Shown here one piece after another: positions 15,661 to 24,359 of a stretch of 64,000 bases of DNA. Every line of letters begins with the position of its first letter. Position 1 is the first letter of the stretch. The notes below the pieces were generated by a model. That model worked only from the letters and a program-made list of their open reading frames with translations. It had not been told where the DNA came from and did not search any database. Origin of the DNA: Nonomuraea polychroma (GTDB lineage Bacteria > Actinomycetota > Actinomycetes > Streptosporangiales > Streptosporangiaceae). The stretch spans positions 6,103,501 through 6,167,500 of the forward strand of contig NZ_SAUN01000001.1 of assembly GCF_004011505.1 (NCBI RefSeq), in the 5' to 3' direction. A program made the position numbers and the translations under genes.

Positions 15661-16530
15661 ATGACTTCTGTCGCGGTACTCGGAACGGGGATCATGGGCG
15701 CTCCCATGGCCCGCAACCTGCTCAAGTCCGGCCTGCGTGTCACGGTGTGGAACCGTACCAGGGCGAAGGCCGAGCCCTTGGCGGCCGACGGCGCGGTCGT
15801 GGCGGGCTCGCCGGCGGAGGCGGTCGAGGGCGCGGACGTGATCGTCACGATGCTGAGCGACGGCGACACGGTACGCGCCGCAATGACCGCCGCCGCTCCC
15901 GGGCTGCGGTCCGGGCAGGTGTGGGCGCAGATGAGCACGGTGGGCGTGGACGCGGTCGCGGGGCTGGCCGCACTGGCGGCCGAGCAAGGGCTGACGTTCG
16001 CGGACGCGCCGGTCCAGGGCACCAAGGCGCCGGCCGAGCAGGGCAAGCTGATCATTCTGGCGGCGGGGCCGTCGGCGGCCAGGAAGGTGCTGGAGCCCGT
16101 CTTTGACGCGGTCGGCCAGCGGACCCTGTGGCTGGGCGAGGACGGGGCGGAGGGCACGGGGTCCAAGCTGAAGATGGCATCCGTGAGCTACGCCATCTCC
16201 CTCACCGCCGTCGTGGCCGAGTCGCTGGCGCTGGCGAAGGGCCTGGGCATGGACCCCGATCTGGTGCGCCAGGTGATCAGCGGCGGGCCGCTGGACAACG
16301 CCTACTTCCAGGCCAAGTCCAAGGCCATCATGGAGGGTGACTTCACGCCCAGCTTCACGGTGTCCAATGCCGAGAAGGACACGCGGCTGATCGTCGAGGC
16401 CGGGGAATCGGCCGGGGTGAGATTGGACGTGGTGGCGGCGGCCGGGGAGAGGTTCCGGCGAGCGGAGGCTCAGGGGCACGGCGATGAGGACATGGCGGCT
16501 ACGTATTTCGCGAGCTTCGACAAGGGGTAA
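15661..16530 (+). CDS. NAD(P)-dependent oxidoreductase, 3-hydroxyisobutyrate dehydrogenase family
   Basis: This 289-residue beta-hydroxyacid dehydrogenase has a Rossmann start VAVLGTGIMGAPMARNL (GxGxMG). The substrate loop is DAPVQGTKAPAEQGKL, a variant of the usual DAPVSGG. The catalytic lysine is in GSKLKMASVSYA near residue 170, and the C-terminal all-helix domain carries EKDTRLIVEAGE. It probably reduces a small aldehyde-acid or oxidises a beta-hydroxy acid. The substrate is unknown. The start at ATG 15661 places the Rossmann strand at the very N-terminus; a longer in-frame extension is not conserved. It is a single gene, divergent from the guanidine operon. Confidence 0.92.
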   Translation: MTSVAVLGTGIMGAPMARNLLKSGLRVTVWNRTRAKAEPLAADGAVVAGSPAEAVEGADVIVTMLSDGDTVRAAMTAAAPGLRSGQVWAQMSTVGVDAVAGLAALAAEQGLTFADAPVQGTKAPAEQGKLIILAAGPSAARKVLEPVFDAVGQRTLWLGEDGAEGTGSKLKMASVSYAISLTAVVAESLALAKGLGMDPDLVRQVISGGPLDNAYFQAKSKAIMEGDFTPSFTVSNAEKDTRLIVEAGESAGVRLDVVAAAGERFRRAEAQGHGDEDMAATYFASFDKG

Positions 16531-16532
16531 AC

Positions 16533-16627
16533 GGTAAGGTCGCAGCACGCCGCCTTCCTACGGGGAGGATGGGAAGTGGGCCCGGGTGTACTGCCGGAAT
16601 TGACAGGAGCCCGGGCCTGCGCATTCC
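16533..16627 (+). repeat. Structured repeat, copy A (possible small RNA with own promoter)
   Basis: A 95-bp element starts with a -10-like GGTAAGGT, then forms two hairpins. The first has a six-pair stem closed by a C(UACG)G tetraloop (16553-16568). The second has an eight-pair GGCCCGGG/CCCGGGCC stem with a three-pair inner helix CUG/CAG (16579-16617). Copy B, 118 bp further on, has the same plan with compensating base changes. It lies between the oxidoreductase stop and the end of the convergent DUF3800 gene. Confidence 0.7.
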
Positions 16628-16652
16628 ACGTGACTATCCGTGCGCGTTCGGG

Positions 16653-16744
16653 TACAGTAGGGGCATCGCCGCCCTCCTGCGGGGGGGATGGAAGTGGGCC
16701 CGGGTGGACCGCCGGACGACGGAAGCCCGGGCTTCGCGCTTCTC
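16653..16744 (+). repeat. Structured repeat, copy B (possible small RNA with own promoter)
   Basis: This is the second copy of the element, from TACAGT (a good TANNNT -10, with GTGACT 17 bp upstream as -35) to the stop codon of DUF3800 on the other strand. The first hairpin has a C(UGCG)G tetraloop (16672-16687), and the second hairpin is built on GCCCGGG/CCCGGGC (16697-16733). Relative to copy A, a U-A pair has become C-G in hairpin 1 and another U-A has become C-G in the inner helix of hairpin 2 (CCG/CGG), so structure rather than sequence is kept. Confidence 0.7.
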
Positions 16745-17312
16745 AGCGGGCATCGATGTTGAGCACCAGCAGGTCGGCGTTTACTTGGCTCCAGAACCTT
16801 TCATCACCGCGCTCGGCTAGCGACTTTGCGCCCGCCACGATGTCCGGCAGCCACAGCAGAGGCTCCGCCTCTGGGTGATGCCACGACAGACGCAGCCTTG
16901 GCGGGATCGCGTGGCGACCTTTTAGAATCACGACCATTTCGTGATCCCGTTGATCGAGCTCGCTGTGCCGACGTTCGAAGACCACATCGTCCACATGATG
17001 ATTGCCGAGTTCCCAGAGAAGGCATTCCATGCACTTCCGACGCGCTCGCTCCTGACGCCTCGAATCCAGGCCGGTACCGGCGACAATGACGCCAAGCGGC
17101 CGCAACGCCGTCACAGCCTCGATGAGCTGTGCCCGACGCTTGTCGTTCTCGTCGCGCCAGTGCAGCCGCAGCTGACCTCGCAGGAGCAGCGCGCGGAGCT
17201 CGGCGCGATAGCGGTCGGCCTGGTGCGGGGCCACCAGCACCGCCGCCATCAAATACAGGCCGCGTGCGAGCAGCATGGATTCATCGACGTAAGCAGAGAA
17301 CGGGGGGTTCAC
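16743..17312 (-). CDS. DUF3800-like protein
   Basis: This 189-residue soluble protein begins with FSAYVDESMLLARGLYLMAAVLV, the YxDES opening of DUF3800 proteins, whose fold is thought to be RNase-H-like. A later acidic patch (DDVVFERRHSELDQRDHE) and the DIVAGAKSLAERG helix match the family plan. DUF3800 genes often occur in accessory or defence-type loci; the activity is not established. The GTG start has no Shine-Dalgarno box, but TAGCAT eight bases upstream on its strand fits a leaderless transcript. Its 3' end abuts structured repeat copy B, which runs toward it. Confidence 0.72.
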   Translation of the reverse strand: MNPPFSAYVDESMLLARGLYLMAAVLVAPHQADRYRAELRALLLRGQLRLHWRDENDKRRAQLIEAVTALRPLGVIVAGTGLDSRRQERARRKCMECLLWELGNHHVDDVVFERRHSELDQRDHEMVVILKGRHAIPPRLRLSWHHPEAEPLLWLPDIVAGAKSLAERGDERFWSQVNADLLVLNIDAR

Positions 17313-17357
17313 GAAGGATCATGCTAATCCCCATCCTTACGAAGCGTGATTAACTCC

Positions 17358-19172
17358 TCACAATTCGTCCACGCCAGCTTGAGCCCGTCCTCCCGAGAGC
17401 TTGGCGTACCCAGGCCCCCTGTCGAAGAACCGATCCGCCGGCGGCCGCAGTGTGGCGCGGAGTTCGGCCGTCGCCTGTTCGTCGATGCGGTCCCCGTCCA
17501 GCACCACCCCGTAGTCCCCGAGCGCCCCCGCGATCGACACCTTCCCGTCCCGCACGTCGGCCGCCACCGCCCGCGGATCCCGGTCATACGGCGACCCCCA
17601 GCCGCCACCCCCGGTGGTCCGGATGCGGATGACCTCCCCGGCCTGGACCGGATAGTCGTCGACCAGGCCCTCCATCTCCTTGCCGGCGATCTCCACCCGG
17701 AACGGCCGCCCGGCGAGGCCGCCGTTGACGCCCCAGCAGGACAGGATCGAGCGGTCGGCGATGGACATGTACGAGGCGTCCCGGAGCATCCTGATGTGCT
17801 TGTCGTAGCCGAGCCCGCCTCTGAACATGCCGGGCCCGCCGGAGTCGCAGGCCAGCGCCAGCCGCTCCACCCGGAACGGCCACCGCGCCTCGGCGAACTC
17901 GACCGGGATGTTGCGCGAATCGGGCACCACGTGAATGGTGTCCTCGCCGTCGGCGTACCAGCGCCCGCCGGAGCCGCCGCCGAGGACCTCGCGCATCAGG
18001 TACGGCTGCCCGTCCGCGTCCGTCCCGTACACGCCCGTGTACCGGATCGTCTCCTGGTCGGCCGGCATGCGCCCGCCCGTGGCCTTCGCCAGGACACCGG
18101 CGAGCACGCCGAGCAGGCGCAGGATGACGAACGTGCGGGCGTTCGTGGGCGCCGGGAAGATCGGGGTGAGCAGCGTGCCCTTCTCCGGGAAGATCATCTT
18201 GATGAGCGGCACGACGCCCTCGTTGACGTCCAGCTCCGCCATCCGCTCCGGCGTGTCGGCCAGGTTGCGCAGCACCGGGGCCAGCCACTTCTTCAGGAAC
18301 ACGCCGTCGGCGTAGTCCCCCGCGTGGTTGATCGGGCCCTTGGCCTGCGGGGACGTGCCGGTGAAGTCGATCGTCAAAGGAGACTCGGCCGCGTGGTCGA
18401 CGGTCAGCGTGATGCGCTGGGCGTGCAGGCGGGGCTCGTCCACGCCGTCGTGCTCGGCGTAGTCCTCCCACACGTACGTCCCCTCGGGGACCTTCGACAG
18501 CAGCTCCCTGCGGAACGTCTCCGTGGTCTTGGAGATGATGGCGTCGAAGCACTCCTCGACGGCCTGCCTGCCGTACCGCTCGAACAGCTCGGCCAGGCGG
18601 CGGGCGCCCATCAGGCAGGCGGAGCACTCGGCGTCCAGGTCACCGGCGAGCGAGTCGGGCATCCGCGAGTTGCGGGTCATGATGCGCAGCGCGGCCTCGT
18701 TCGGCACGCCCTCGTCCCAGAGCTTGATCGGCGGGACCATCAGCCCCTCCTCGAAGACCGAGCGGGCGTGCGAGGGCATCGAGCCGGGCACGGCGCCGCC
18801 GATGTCGTCGTGGTGGCCGAACGCCTGCACGAACGCCACCACCTCGCCCTCGTGGAACACCGGCACGGTCACGCACAGGTCGGGCAGGTGCCCGATGCCG
18901 CCCTCGGAGAGGTAGACGTCGTTGTGGAAGTAGACGTCGCCCGGCTTCATCGTCTCGATGGGGAAGTCGCGCACGATCGGCTGGACGAGCGCGCTGTAGG
19001 AGCGGCCGGTCAGCTTGCGCAGGCGCACGTCGTGGATGCCGGCGCGGAAGTCGTGCGCGTCGCGGATCATCGGCGAGCGCGCCGTCCGCGCGATGGCGGT
19101 CTCGACCTCCTTCTCGACGGAGGCCAGCGTGCCCTCGACGATCTCGATGAGGATGGGATCAGCCGTGCTCAA
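17358..19172 (-). CDS. hyuB: Hydantoinase B/oxoprolinase family protein
   Basis: This 604-residue catalytic partner of HyuA has family marks near the N-terminus (DPILIEIVEGTLASVEKEVE, SPMIRDAHDFRAGI), the HNDVYLSEGGIGHLPD metal/active-site stretch near residue 85, GHHDDIGGAVPGSM, and the C-terminal TTGGGGWGSPYDRDP. Together with HyuA it hydrolyses or carboxylates a cyclic amide or related compound using ATP (hydantoins, 5-oxoproline) or acts on ketones (acetone/acetophenone carboxylases); which one cannot be told here. The start is an unusual TTG whose last bases overlap the HyuA stop (TTGA), a strong sign of translational coupling. Confidence 0.92.
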   Translation of the reverse strand: MSTADPILIEIVEGTLASVEKEVETAIARTARSPMIRDAHDFRAGIHDVRLRKLTGRSYSALVQPIVRDFPIETMKPGDVYFHNDVYLSEGGIGHLPDLCVTVPVFHEGEVVAFVQAFGHHDDIGGAVPGSMPSHARSVFEEGLMVPPIKLWDEGVPNEAALRIMTRNSRMPDSLAGDLDAECSACLMGARRLAELFERYGRQAVEECFDAIISKTTETFRRELLSKVPEGTYVWEDYAEHDGVDEPRLHAQRITLTVDHAAESPLTIDFTGTSPQAKGPINHAGDYADGVFLKKWLAPVLRNLADTPERMAELDVNEGVVPLIKMIFPEKGTLLTPIFPAPTNARTFVILRLLGVLAGVLAKATGGRMPADQETIRYTGVYGTDADGQPYLMREVLGGGSGGRWYADGEDTIHVVPDSRNIPVEFAEARWPFRVERLALACDSGGPGMFRGGLGYDKHIRMLRDASYMSIADRSILSCWGVNGGLAGRPFRVEIAGKEMEGLVDDYPVQAGEVIRIRTTGGGGWGSPYDRDPRAVAADVRDGKVSIAGALGDYGVVLDGDRIDEQATAELRATLRPPADRFFDRGPGYAKLSGGRAQAGVDEL

Positions 19173-21184
19173 TGGTCACTCACCAGCTCCGCCTTAATCT
19201 CCACATTTCCGTACGTGTCCACCGTGGCGGTGAAACCGGGGTGGATGGGGATCGTCGAGCCGTACTCCTCGATCACCGCTGGTCCGCTCACCCGGGCATT
19301 GGGGCCGAGGGCGGCCCGCTGGTGGATCGGGGTGTCGCGGGTCTCCTCGAAGTGCACGGGCCGGACGGACGTGGCGCCCACACCGGGCTTCTCCAGCGGG
19401 CTCAGGGTCGGGCGGGTGATGGGGCCGATGCCGGAGACGCGCAGGTTCACCCATTCGACCCCGTGGCGGGGGTCGTCGCGGTAGGCGTACCCGTAGAGCT
19501 TCTCGTGGGCGTCGTGGAAGCGGTCGATCACCTGGGCGCACCAGTCGGCGTCGACCTCGCCGGCCGGGGCGGGGACGCGGACCTCGTAGCCCTGGCCGTA
19601 GTAGCGCAGGTCGGCGCTGCGCACGTAGACCGGGTCGTCGAAGCCCTCGCGGTCCAGCGCCTCGCCCGCCTGATGTTCCAGGTCGTGGAAGATCTCGGCG
19701 GCCTTGCCGAGGGAGAGGTCGCGGGTGACGTACGTGCGGACGTAGTCGTTCTTGACGTCCACCGTGAGGAGCCCGAACGCTGAAACGTTCCCGGGGTCGC
19801 GCGGGATGACGACCGAGGGCAGGCCCAGGATGTCGATCAGCCGGCACGCCAGCAGCGGCCCCGACCCGCCGAACGTCACCAGCGGGAAGTCCCGCACGTC
19901 CAGCCCGCGCTTGACGGTGAGCTGCCGGATCGCGTTGCTCTGGTTGAACGCGCTGATCTCCAGGATCCCGGTCGCGGTGCGCTCCGGGCTGAGCCCGAGC
20001 TTGTCGGCCAGCGCCTCGATGCCGGTGCGAGCGGCGTCGGCGTTCAGCGGGATCTCGCCGCCGAGCAGGTGCGGCGGGATGCGGCCGAGGAACACGTGCG
20101 CGTCGGTGACCGTCACCTCCGTCCCGCCCCTGCCGTAGCAGAGCGGTCCAGGGTCGGCGCCGGCGGACCTGGGGCCGACCTTGAGCGTGCCTTCGGGCGA
20201 GATCCAGGCGATCGAGCCGCCGCCCGCGCCGACCGTGACGATGTCGATCATCGGGATCTTGCACGGGTAGCGGCCGATGGTGCCCTCGGTGGTGATGGAG
20301 GGCTCGCCGTCGATCACCACGGCCACGTCGGTCGAGGTGCCGCCGCCGTCCAGCGTGATCACCGACTTGTGCCCGGCCGTGGAGGCGATGAGCGCCGCGC
20401 CGAGCGCGCCCGCCGCCGGCCCGGACAGGACGGTGGTGATCGGCTGGTTGACGACCTCGCGTGCCGACAGGATCCCGCCGTTGGACTTCATGACGGAGAA
20501 CGGCCGGCCCAGACGGTGGGACAGGCTGGCGATGTAGCCGCGCATGGCGGGCTTGACGGCGGCGTCGACGAGGGTGGTGACCGAGCGCTCGTACTCGCGG
20601 TATTCGCGCAGCACGTCGCTCGACAGCGAGATCACCGCCTCCGGATGCTCGCGCCAGAGCACCTCGCGCATGCGCCGCTCGTGCTCGGGGTTGGCGTAGG
20701 AGTGCAGGAAGCACACGCCGATCGCGGTGATGCCCTTGCTCTTGAACCAGCGAGCCACCTCGATGGCCTGCTCCTCCGAGAACGGCCACACCTCGTTGCC
20801 CAGGTGGTCCAGCCGCCCGCCGACGGTCTTCACCAGGTGCACGGGAACGATCCTGGGCGGCTTGACCCAGAAGTAGGAGTTGCCGTAGCCGTCCGGCACG
20901 CTCTGCCTGGCGATCTCCAGGATGAACTCGAAGCCCTCGGTCGTGACGAACCCGAGGTTCGCGATCCGGTCCTCGAGCAGCTGGTTCGTGGCCACCGTGG
21001 TGCCGTGCACGATCGACCCGACGTCGAGCTCGCCCAGCTTGGCGATGCCCGCGAGGAATCCGTCCGCGGGGTTGGCGGGGGTCGAGGGGGTCTTCGTGGT
21101 GAGGATCTCACCGGTCTGCTCGTCCACCGCCACCACGTCGGTGAATGTGCCTCCGGTGTCCACTCCGATACGGACGCTACGCAT
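19169..21184 (-). CDS. hyuA: Hydantoinase/oxoprolinase A family protein
   Basis: This 671-residue ATPase-type subunit starts with RIGVDTGGTFTDVV (phosphate-binding loop of the actin-like fold). A second fingerprint VITLDGGGTSTDVAVV lies near residue 285, GAGGGSIAWI near 325, and VTFGGSGPLLACRL near 445. It activates the cyclic amide or carbonyl substrate for HyuB. An acetone carboxylase gamma-type small subunit is absent, which slightly favours an oxoprolinase or hydantoinase role. The locus follows a guanidine operon and precedes a purine locus, so a place in nitrogen recycling is plausible but inferred. Confidence 0.92.
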   Translation of the reverse strand: MRSVRIGVDTGGTFTDVVAVDEQTGEILTTKTPSTPANPADGFLAGIAKLGELDVGSIVHGTTVATNQLLEDRIANLGFVTTEGFEFILEIARQSVPDGYGNSYFWVKPPRIVPVHLVKTVGGRLDHLGNEVWPFSEEQAIEVARWFKSKGITAIGVCFLHSYANPEHERRMREVLWREHPEAVISLSSDVLREYREYERSVTTLVDAAVKPAMRGYIASLSHRLGRPFSVMKSNGGILSAREVVNQPITTVLSGPAAGALGAALIASTAGHKSVITLDGGGTSTDVAVVIDGEPSITTEGTIGRYPCKIPMIDIVTVGAGGGSIAWISPEGTLKVGPRSAGADPGPLCYGRGGTEVTVTDAHVFLGRIPPHLLGGEIPLNADAARTGIEALADKLGLSPERTATGILEISAFNQSNAIRQLTVKRGLDVRDFPLVTFGGSGPLLACRLIDILGLPSVVIPRDPGNVSAFGLLTVDVKNDYVRTYVTRDLSLGKAAEIFHDLEHQAGEALDREGFDDPVYVRSADLRYYGQGYEVRVPAPAGEVDADWCAQVIDRFHDAHEKLYGYAYRDDPRHGVEWVNLRVSGIGPITRPTLSPLEKPGVGATSVRPVHFEETRDTPIHQRAALGPNARVSGPAVIEEYGSTIPIHPGFTATVDTYGNVEIKAELVSDH

Positions 21185-21190
21185 GGCTCC

Positions 21191-21562
21191 TCAGCTTGGG
21201 CGTCGGCCGAGCACTTCGTCGATGACTCTGGGCGCGTTTTCCGTGCCGACGTACGCCGCCAGCCTGATCACCATTTCCTGCGATCTGGCGAGCTCAGCCT
21301 CGACCCTCGCCTTCCCCGACTGCCCCGCCTGCACCCCGAAATATGCACCGATTATGGTACCGATCACTCCCGCTACACCAGCGAACAGCGGAGCGAACTC
21401 CCGCGTGGCGAACACGGCGGCGCCGAAGGCGACGAGGACCGCGACGATGCCCACCACGACGACGAGAAAGCCGTATCGCCATCGGGTGGCGTCGGCCTGG
21501 GCAGCCGTGAGGTCGTCCTGCTTCATCATCGCGTCGAGCGCCGGCGGTTTATCAGTGACCAC
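21191..21562 (-). CDS. Small two-helix membrane protein
   Basis: This 123-residue protein has two membrane helices (about residues 30-56 and 62-85, rich in V, G and A) and a charged C-terminal helix (ARVEAELARSQEMVIRLAAYVG). The start is GTG 21562 because AGGAGG stands four bases upstream; a longer in-frame ATG start would overlap the divergent thymidine kinase reading frame. It ends 6 bp before hyuA on the same strand, so it may lead that transcript. I recognise no family; a small scaffold or anchor is possible. Confidence 0.75.
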   Translation of the reverse strand: MVTDKPPALDAMMKQDDLTAAQADATRWRYGFLVVVVGIVAVLVAFGAAVFATREFAPLFAGVAGVIGTIIGAYFGVQAGQSGKARVEAELARSQEMVIRLAAYVGTENAPRVIDEVLGRRPS

Positions 21563-21637
21563 AGTTCCTCCTGAAACCTCAGGGGGAAAATGTCCCACGA
21601 GGTCATGGAACAAGCCAAGCCGCTAAGCTGGCGGCCC

Positions 21638-22279
21638 GTGACCGAATCGTCTGCCTTGTCTGCCGTACCGTCTTCCGCCAGGGACGCTGTACTGAAGTTC
21701 TACTTCGGCCCCATGGACTGCGGGAAGTCGACGCTCGCGCTCCAGATGAACTACAACCACGGGCGGCAAGGGCGGCGTGGTCTGGTGCTGACCAAGCACG
21801 ACCGGTCGGGCGGGCCGAAGGTCACCAGCCGGATCGGGCTCGGCCTCGAGGCCATCGAGGTGCACGACTCGCTCGACCTCGTGCGGCTGGTGACGGGAGT
21901 GCGTGACCGGGTCGACTATCTGATCTGCGACGAGGCGTGCTTCTACACCGTCGAGCAGATCGAGCAGCTGGCGGACCTGGTGGACGAGTACGGCGTGGAC
22001 GTGTACGCGTTCGGGCTGGCCTCCGACTTCCGTTCCGTGATGTTCCCGGCGGCGCAGCGGCTGTTCGAGCTGGCCGACGAGGTGTGCCGGTTGCAGGTCG
22101 AGGTGCTGTGCTGGTGCGGGCGGCCCGGGCAGCTGAACGCCAGGGTCGTGGGCGGGGCGATGGTCCGGACCGGCGAGCAGGTGGTGATCGGTGACACCGA
22201 TGCCTCCCCCGTCCGCTACCAGGTGCTCTGCCGCCGCCACCACCGCTCGGGCCTGCTCGGCGAGGGCTCACCCAACTAG
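21638..22279 (+). CDS. tdk: Thymidine kinase (type II)
   Basis: This enzyme phosphorylates thymidine with ATP in pyrimidine salvage. The 213-residue protein has the P-loop GPMDCGKST, Walker B with the catalytic glutamate in YLICDEACFY, and the lasso region near the C-terminus with the cysteine/histidine metal site CWCG ... CRRHH. GTG 21638 is chosen because TAAGCT (21624-21629) sits eight bases upstream, suggesting a leaderless message, and because the family core begins soon after. An in-frame ATG at 21590 would add 16 residues. The gene stands alone. Confidence 0.9.
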   Translation: MTESSALSAVPSSARDAVLKFYFGPMDCGKSTLALQMNYNHGRQGRRGLVLTKHDRSGGPKVTSRIGLGLEAIEVHDSLDLVRLVTGVRDRVDYLICDEACFYTVEQIEQLADLVDEYGVDVYAFGLASDFRSVMFPAAQRLFELADEVCRLQVEVLCWCGRPGQLNARVVGGAMVRTGEQVVIGDTDASPVRYQVLCRRHHRSGLLGEGSPN

Positions 22280-22297
22280 CTCTGGCGATGGTGCCGA

Positions 22298-23194
22298 TCA
22301 GCCGGCGGCCAGCTCCTCCAGCCGGTACGGAAGGTACGCCGAGTCGTCCACGAGCGCCGACGCGCCGCGCCACCAGCCGAACCACTCGCCGCTGCGCCAC
22401 ATCCAGTCCACCCGCTCAATGGCGGCCACCACATCGCCGACCGTCTCCCAGCGCTCACCGAGTTGCTCGCGGGAGGCGCCGTGGCGCAGGGCCCAGGCCC
22501 GCAGGACGCCCACGGCGGCGGCGGGCACCTCGCGGGCGTACGGGTCGGGGTGCTCCCCCGGCAGGCGGTGCGGGCCGAGCCCGGCCGCCACCCCCCAGCT
22601 CCACTGCGCCTCCGCGGGCCGCGAATACCGCAGGGAATGGAAGTCCAGGTTGGACCCGAGATCCTCGTCGGCCCGCCGCGTGACGACCGCGTCAAGCCGC
22701 CCGCCGGCGTCGAAGTGCACCACCAGCCGCTGCCCGGGCTTGACGCCCGGCGGCAGGTCGAACCGGTCCTCGGCCTGCCAGGAGTTGAGATCGACCGCGG
22801 CGACGGCCCGGCCCCACAGCTGGTCGGCGGCGTCGTCGGAGATCCAGGCGGCCAGCATCTCGAGCGCGGTCAGGTCGGTCCACGGCTCGATCGCGACGGC
22901 CGTGCGGACCACCTCGTCCGGCGGCGGCAGCTTGCCGCCCCTGGACCGCCCCCACCAGTCGGCGCCCAGCTCGCGGGTGCCGACCAGCAGCGCGGCGATG
23001 GCGGCCAGCTCGGCAGACCGCCTGGTGAGGGAGGCGCCGAGGGCCAGTTCGAGCGTGCGGTCGGTGCGCTCGTCCCCGAGCACGGGGCGCACGTCATTGA
23101 TCAGGGTCTCGGCGGTGGGGCGCTCCTCGCCGAGCAGGTTGCTTACGATTCGCCTGGCTTCTGTCCGTGCGTCCTCCGCGTGTGCCTGCCGCAT
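22298..23194 (-). CDS. Hypothetical protein, 298 aa
   Basis: This is a 298-residue soluble protein. The N-terminal half is helical (TEARRIVSNLLGEE, LAAIAALLVGTREL), and the C-terminal half is rich in tryptophan (WSWGV, WRSGEWFGWWRG). I cannot assign a family or motif. It is convergent with the thymidine kinase gene, 18 bp away. The ATG 23194 is the first plausible start, and a long upstream open frame is the shadow of coxG. Codon use is typical of the chromosome. Confidence 0.75.
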   Translation of the reverse strand: MRQAHAEDARTEARRIVSNLLGEERPTAETLINDVRPVLGDERTDRTLELALGASLTRRSAELAAIAALLVGTRELGADWWGRSRGGKLPPPDEVVRTAVAIEPWTDLTALEMLAAWISDDAADQLWGRAVAAVDLNSWQAEDRFDLPPGVKPGQRLVVHFDAGGRLDAVVTRRADEDLGSNLDFHSLRYSRPAEAQWSWGVAAGLGPHRLPGEHPDPYAREVPAAAVGVLRAWALRHGASREQLGERWETVGDVVAAIERVDWMWRSGEWFGWWRGASALVDDSAYLPYRLEELAAG

Positions 23195-23274
23195 ACCCGC
23201 CACGCTACGCCTGGAGATCCTTTTCCGCGAGAGCCCCAGCCGCCCCACCGGTGCTGTGGCCACCCGGCGTGCGG

Positions 23275-23967
23275 TCAGGAGCGGCGGCGGGAGGCGCGGC
23301 CGAGGACCCAGCCGATCGCGACACTCGTGAGCGCGATGCCCGCCCCCATGCCGAACGACGCCAGCATCACCCACGGCCGCGTCTCGGTGTGCCGCTTGGG
23401 CGGCCGCTCGTAAACAGCCCCCACGGCACCGGCCTCGCCGGTGCGCTCGCCCGCCAGCGCACCGGGCACAGCGCTCACCGGGACAGCGGCCGTGTCCGGA
23501 GAAGGGGCCAGCCCGTGAGCTGCGGCCACCGGCGCGCGCAAATGGTCCTCCACTGCAGCGAAGAACTCCCCCGCCGTCCGCTTGGCCACCGACCCGAGCA
23601 TGCGCTGCCCGACCCCGCCGATCATCCCGCCGATCACGGCGTCCGCGTCGTAGTCGACCCGGGTCCCACCGTCGATCTCGCTCAACCGTACCTGGACGGT
23701 CGCGTCCACCGTTCCCGGCGCGCCCTGCCCACGCGCCTTGAGCGTGAAGCTCTCCGGCGCCAGCGGATCCGCCAGCGCGACCTCCCCCTGGTAGACGCCC
23801 TTGATGGACGCCACCCCCGCGTTGACCGTCATCCGGTAGGTGTCCGGCCCGCTCTCCTCGAGGCGCTCGCACCCCGGAATGGTGCGCACCAGCACCGCCG
23901 GATCCTGGAGCGCTGCCCACACCTGATCCCTCTGAACGCCGATCACGGCGCTGCCCGCCACCTTCAT
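23275..23967 (-). CDS. coxG: CoxG-like SRPBCC family protein with C-terminal membrane anchor
   Basis: This 230-residue protein begins with a START/SRPBCC domain of the carbon-monoxide-dehydrogenase-subunit-G type (about residues 1-145: MKVAGSAVIGVQRDQVWAALQDPAVLVRTIPGCERLE, then VIGGMIGGVGQRML). A loose linker and one C-terminal membrane helix (about 200-222) follow. In carboxydotrophs CoxG tethers or helps mature the molybdenum hydroxylase at the membrane. The only such hydroxylase seen here is 25 kb away (48.8-52.5 kb), so a functional link is possible but unproven. Confidence 0.85.
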   Translation of the reverse strand: MKVAGSAVIGVQRDQVWAALQDPAVLVRTIPGCERLEESGPDTYRMTVNAGVASIKGVYQGEVALADPLAPESFTLKARGQGAPGTVDATVQVRLSEIDGGTRVDYDADAVIGGMIGGVGQRMLGSVAKRTAGEFFAAVEDHLRAPVAAAHGLAPSPDTAAVPVSAVPGALAGERTGEAGAVGAVYERPPKRHTETRPWVMLASFGMGAGIALTSVAIGWVLGRASRRRS

Positions 23968-24359
23968 CCCGCCACTCTAAGAGCCATCCACGTAGATCGG
24001 GATAGTCGCTGGCGAACGTGTCTGCCCGGTGGGGTCCTGGTGTCAAGGTCCACCCGAGTCGGCGCCTTATCCATCCCACGGTCACGGCCAGCCCCATCAC
24101 GCAGAGCAATGAGAGGAGACGACCCGTCACTCAGCTCGTGTCACGCAGCGTGAACACGCTCGGATCTCACCTCGATTGCGCATCACAACCACGATCAAGA
24201 CCGTCGAGCGTCGCGCATCCAAGATGACAGCCACACTAAAAAGACCCAGGTCAGAGGGCGGGGGACGGGGGGTTGCAACGTGGATCTTGAAACCGCCCTC
24301 CACCGGCCGCCTGGAACCAATTTTCTCCCCACTCCCGGGAGGCCCGACAAGATCAACTA
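23968..24359. other. Intergenic stretch without a supportable gene
   Basis: About 390 bp with lower GC than the flanks and no open frame that has both actinobacterial codon bias and a plausible start. Short frames on both strands end quickly or have unlikely compositions. It marks the left edge of the accessory region. Confidence 0.5.

Noticed and set aside
16535..16744. tRNA or type III toxin-antitoxin repeats as the explanation of the two-copy element
   Set aside because: There is no cloverleaf or CCA end, and the repeats run against the DUF3800 gene rather than upstream of it on the same strand as in ToxIN-type systems.
23195..24130. Upstream extension of the 298-aa gene across coxG
   Set aside because: Composition is typical of an antisense or shifted frame, and coxG is a well-supported gene in the same stretch.
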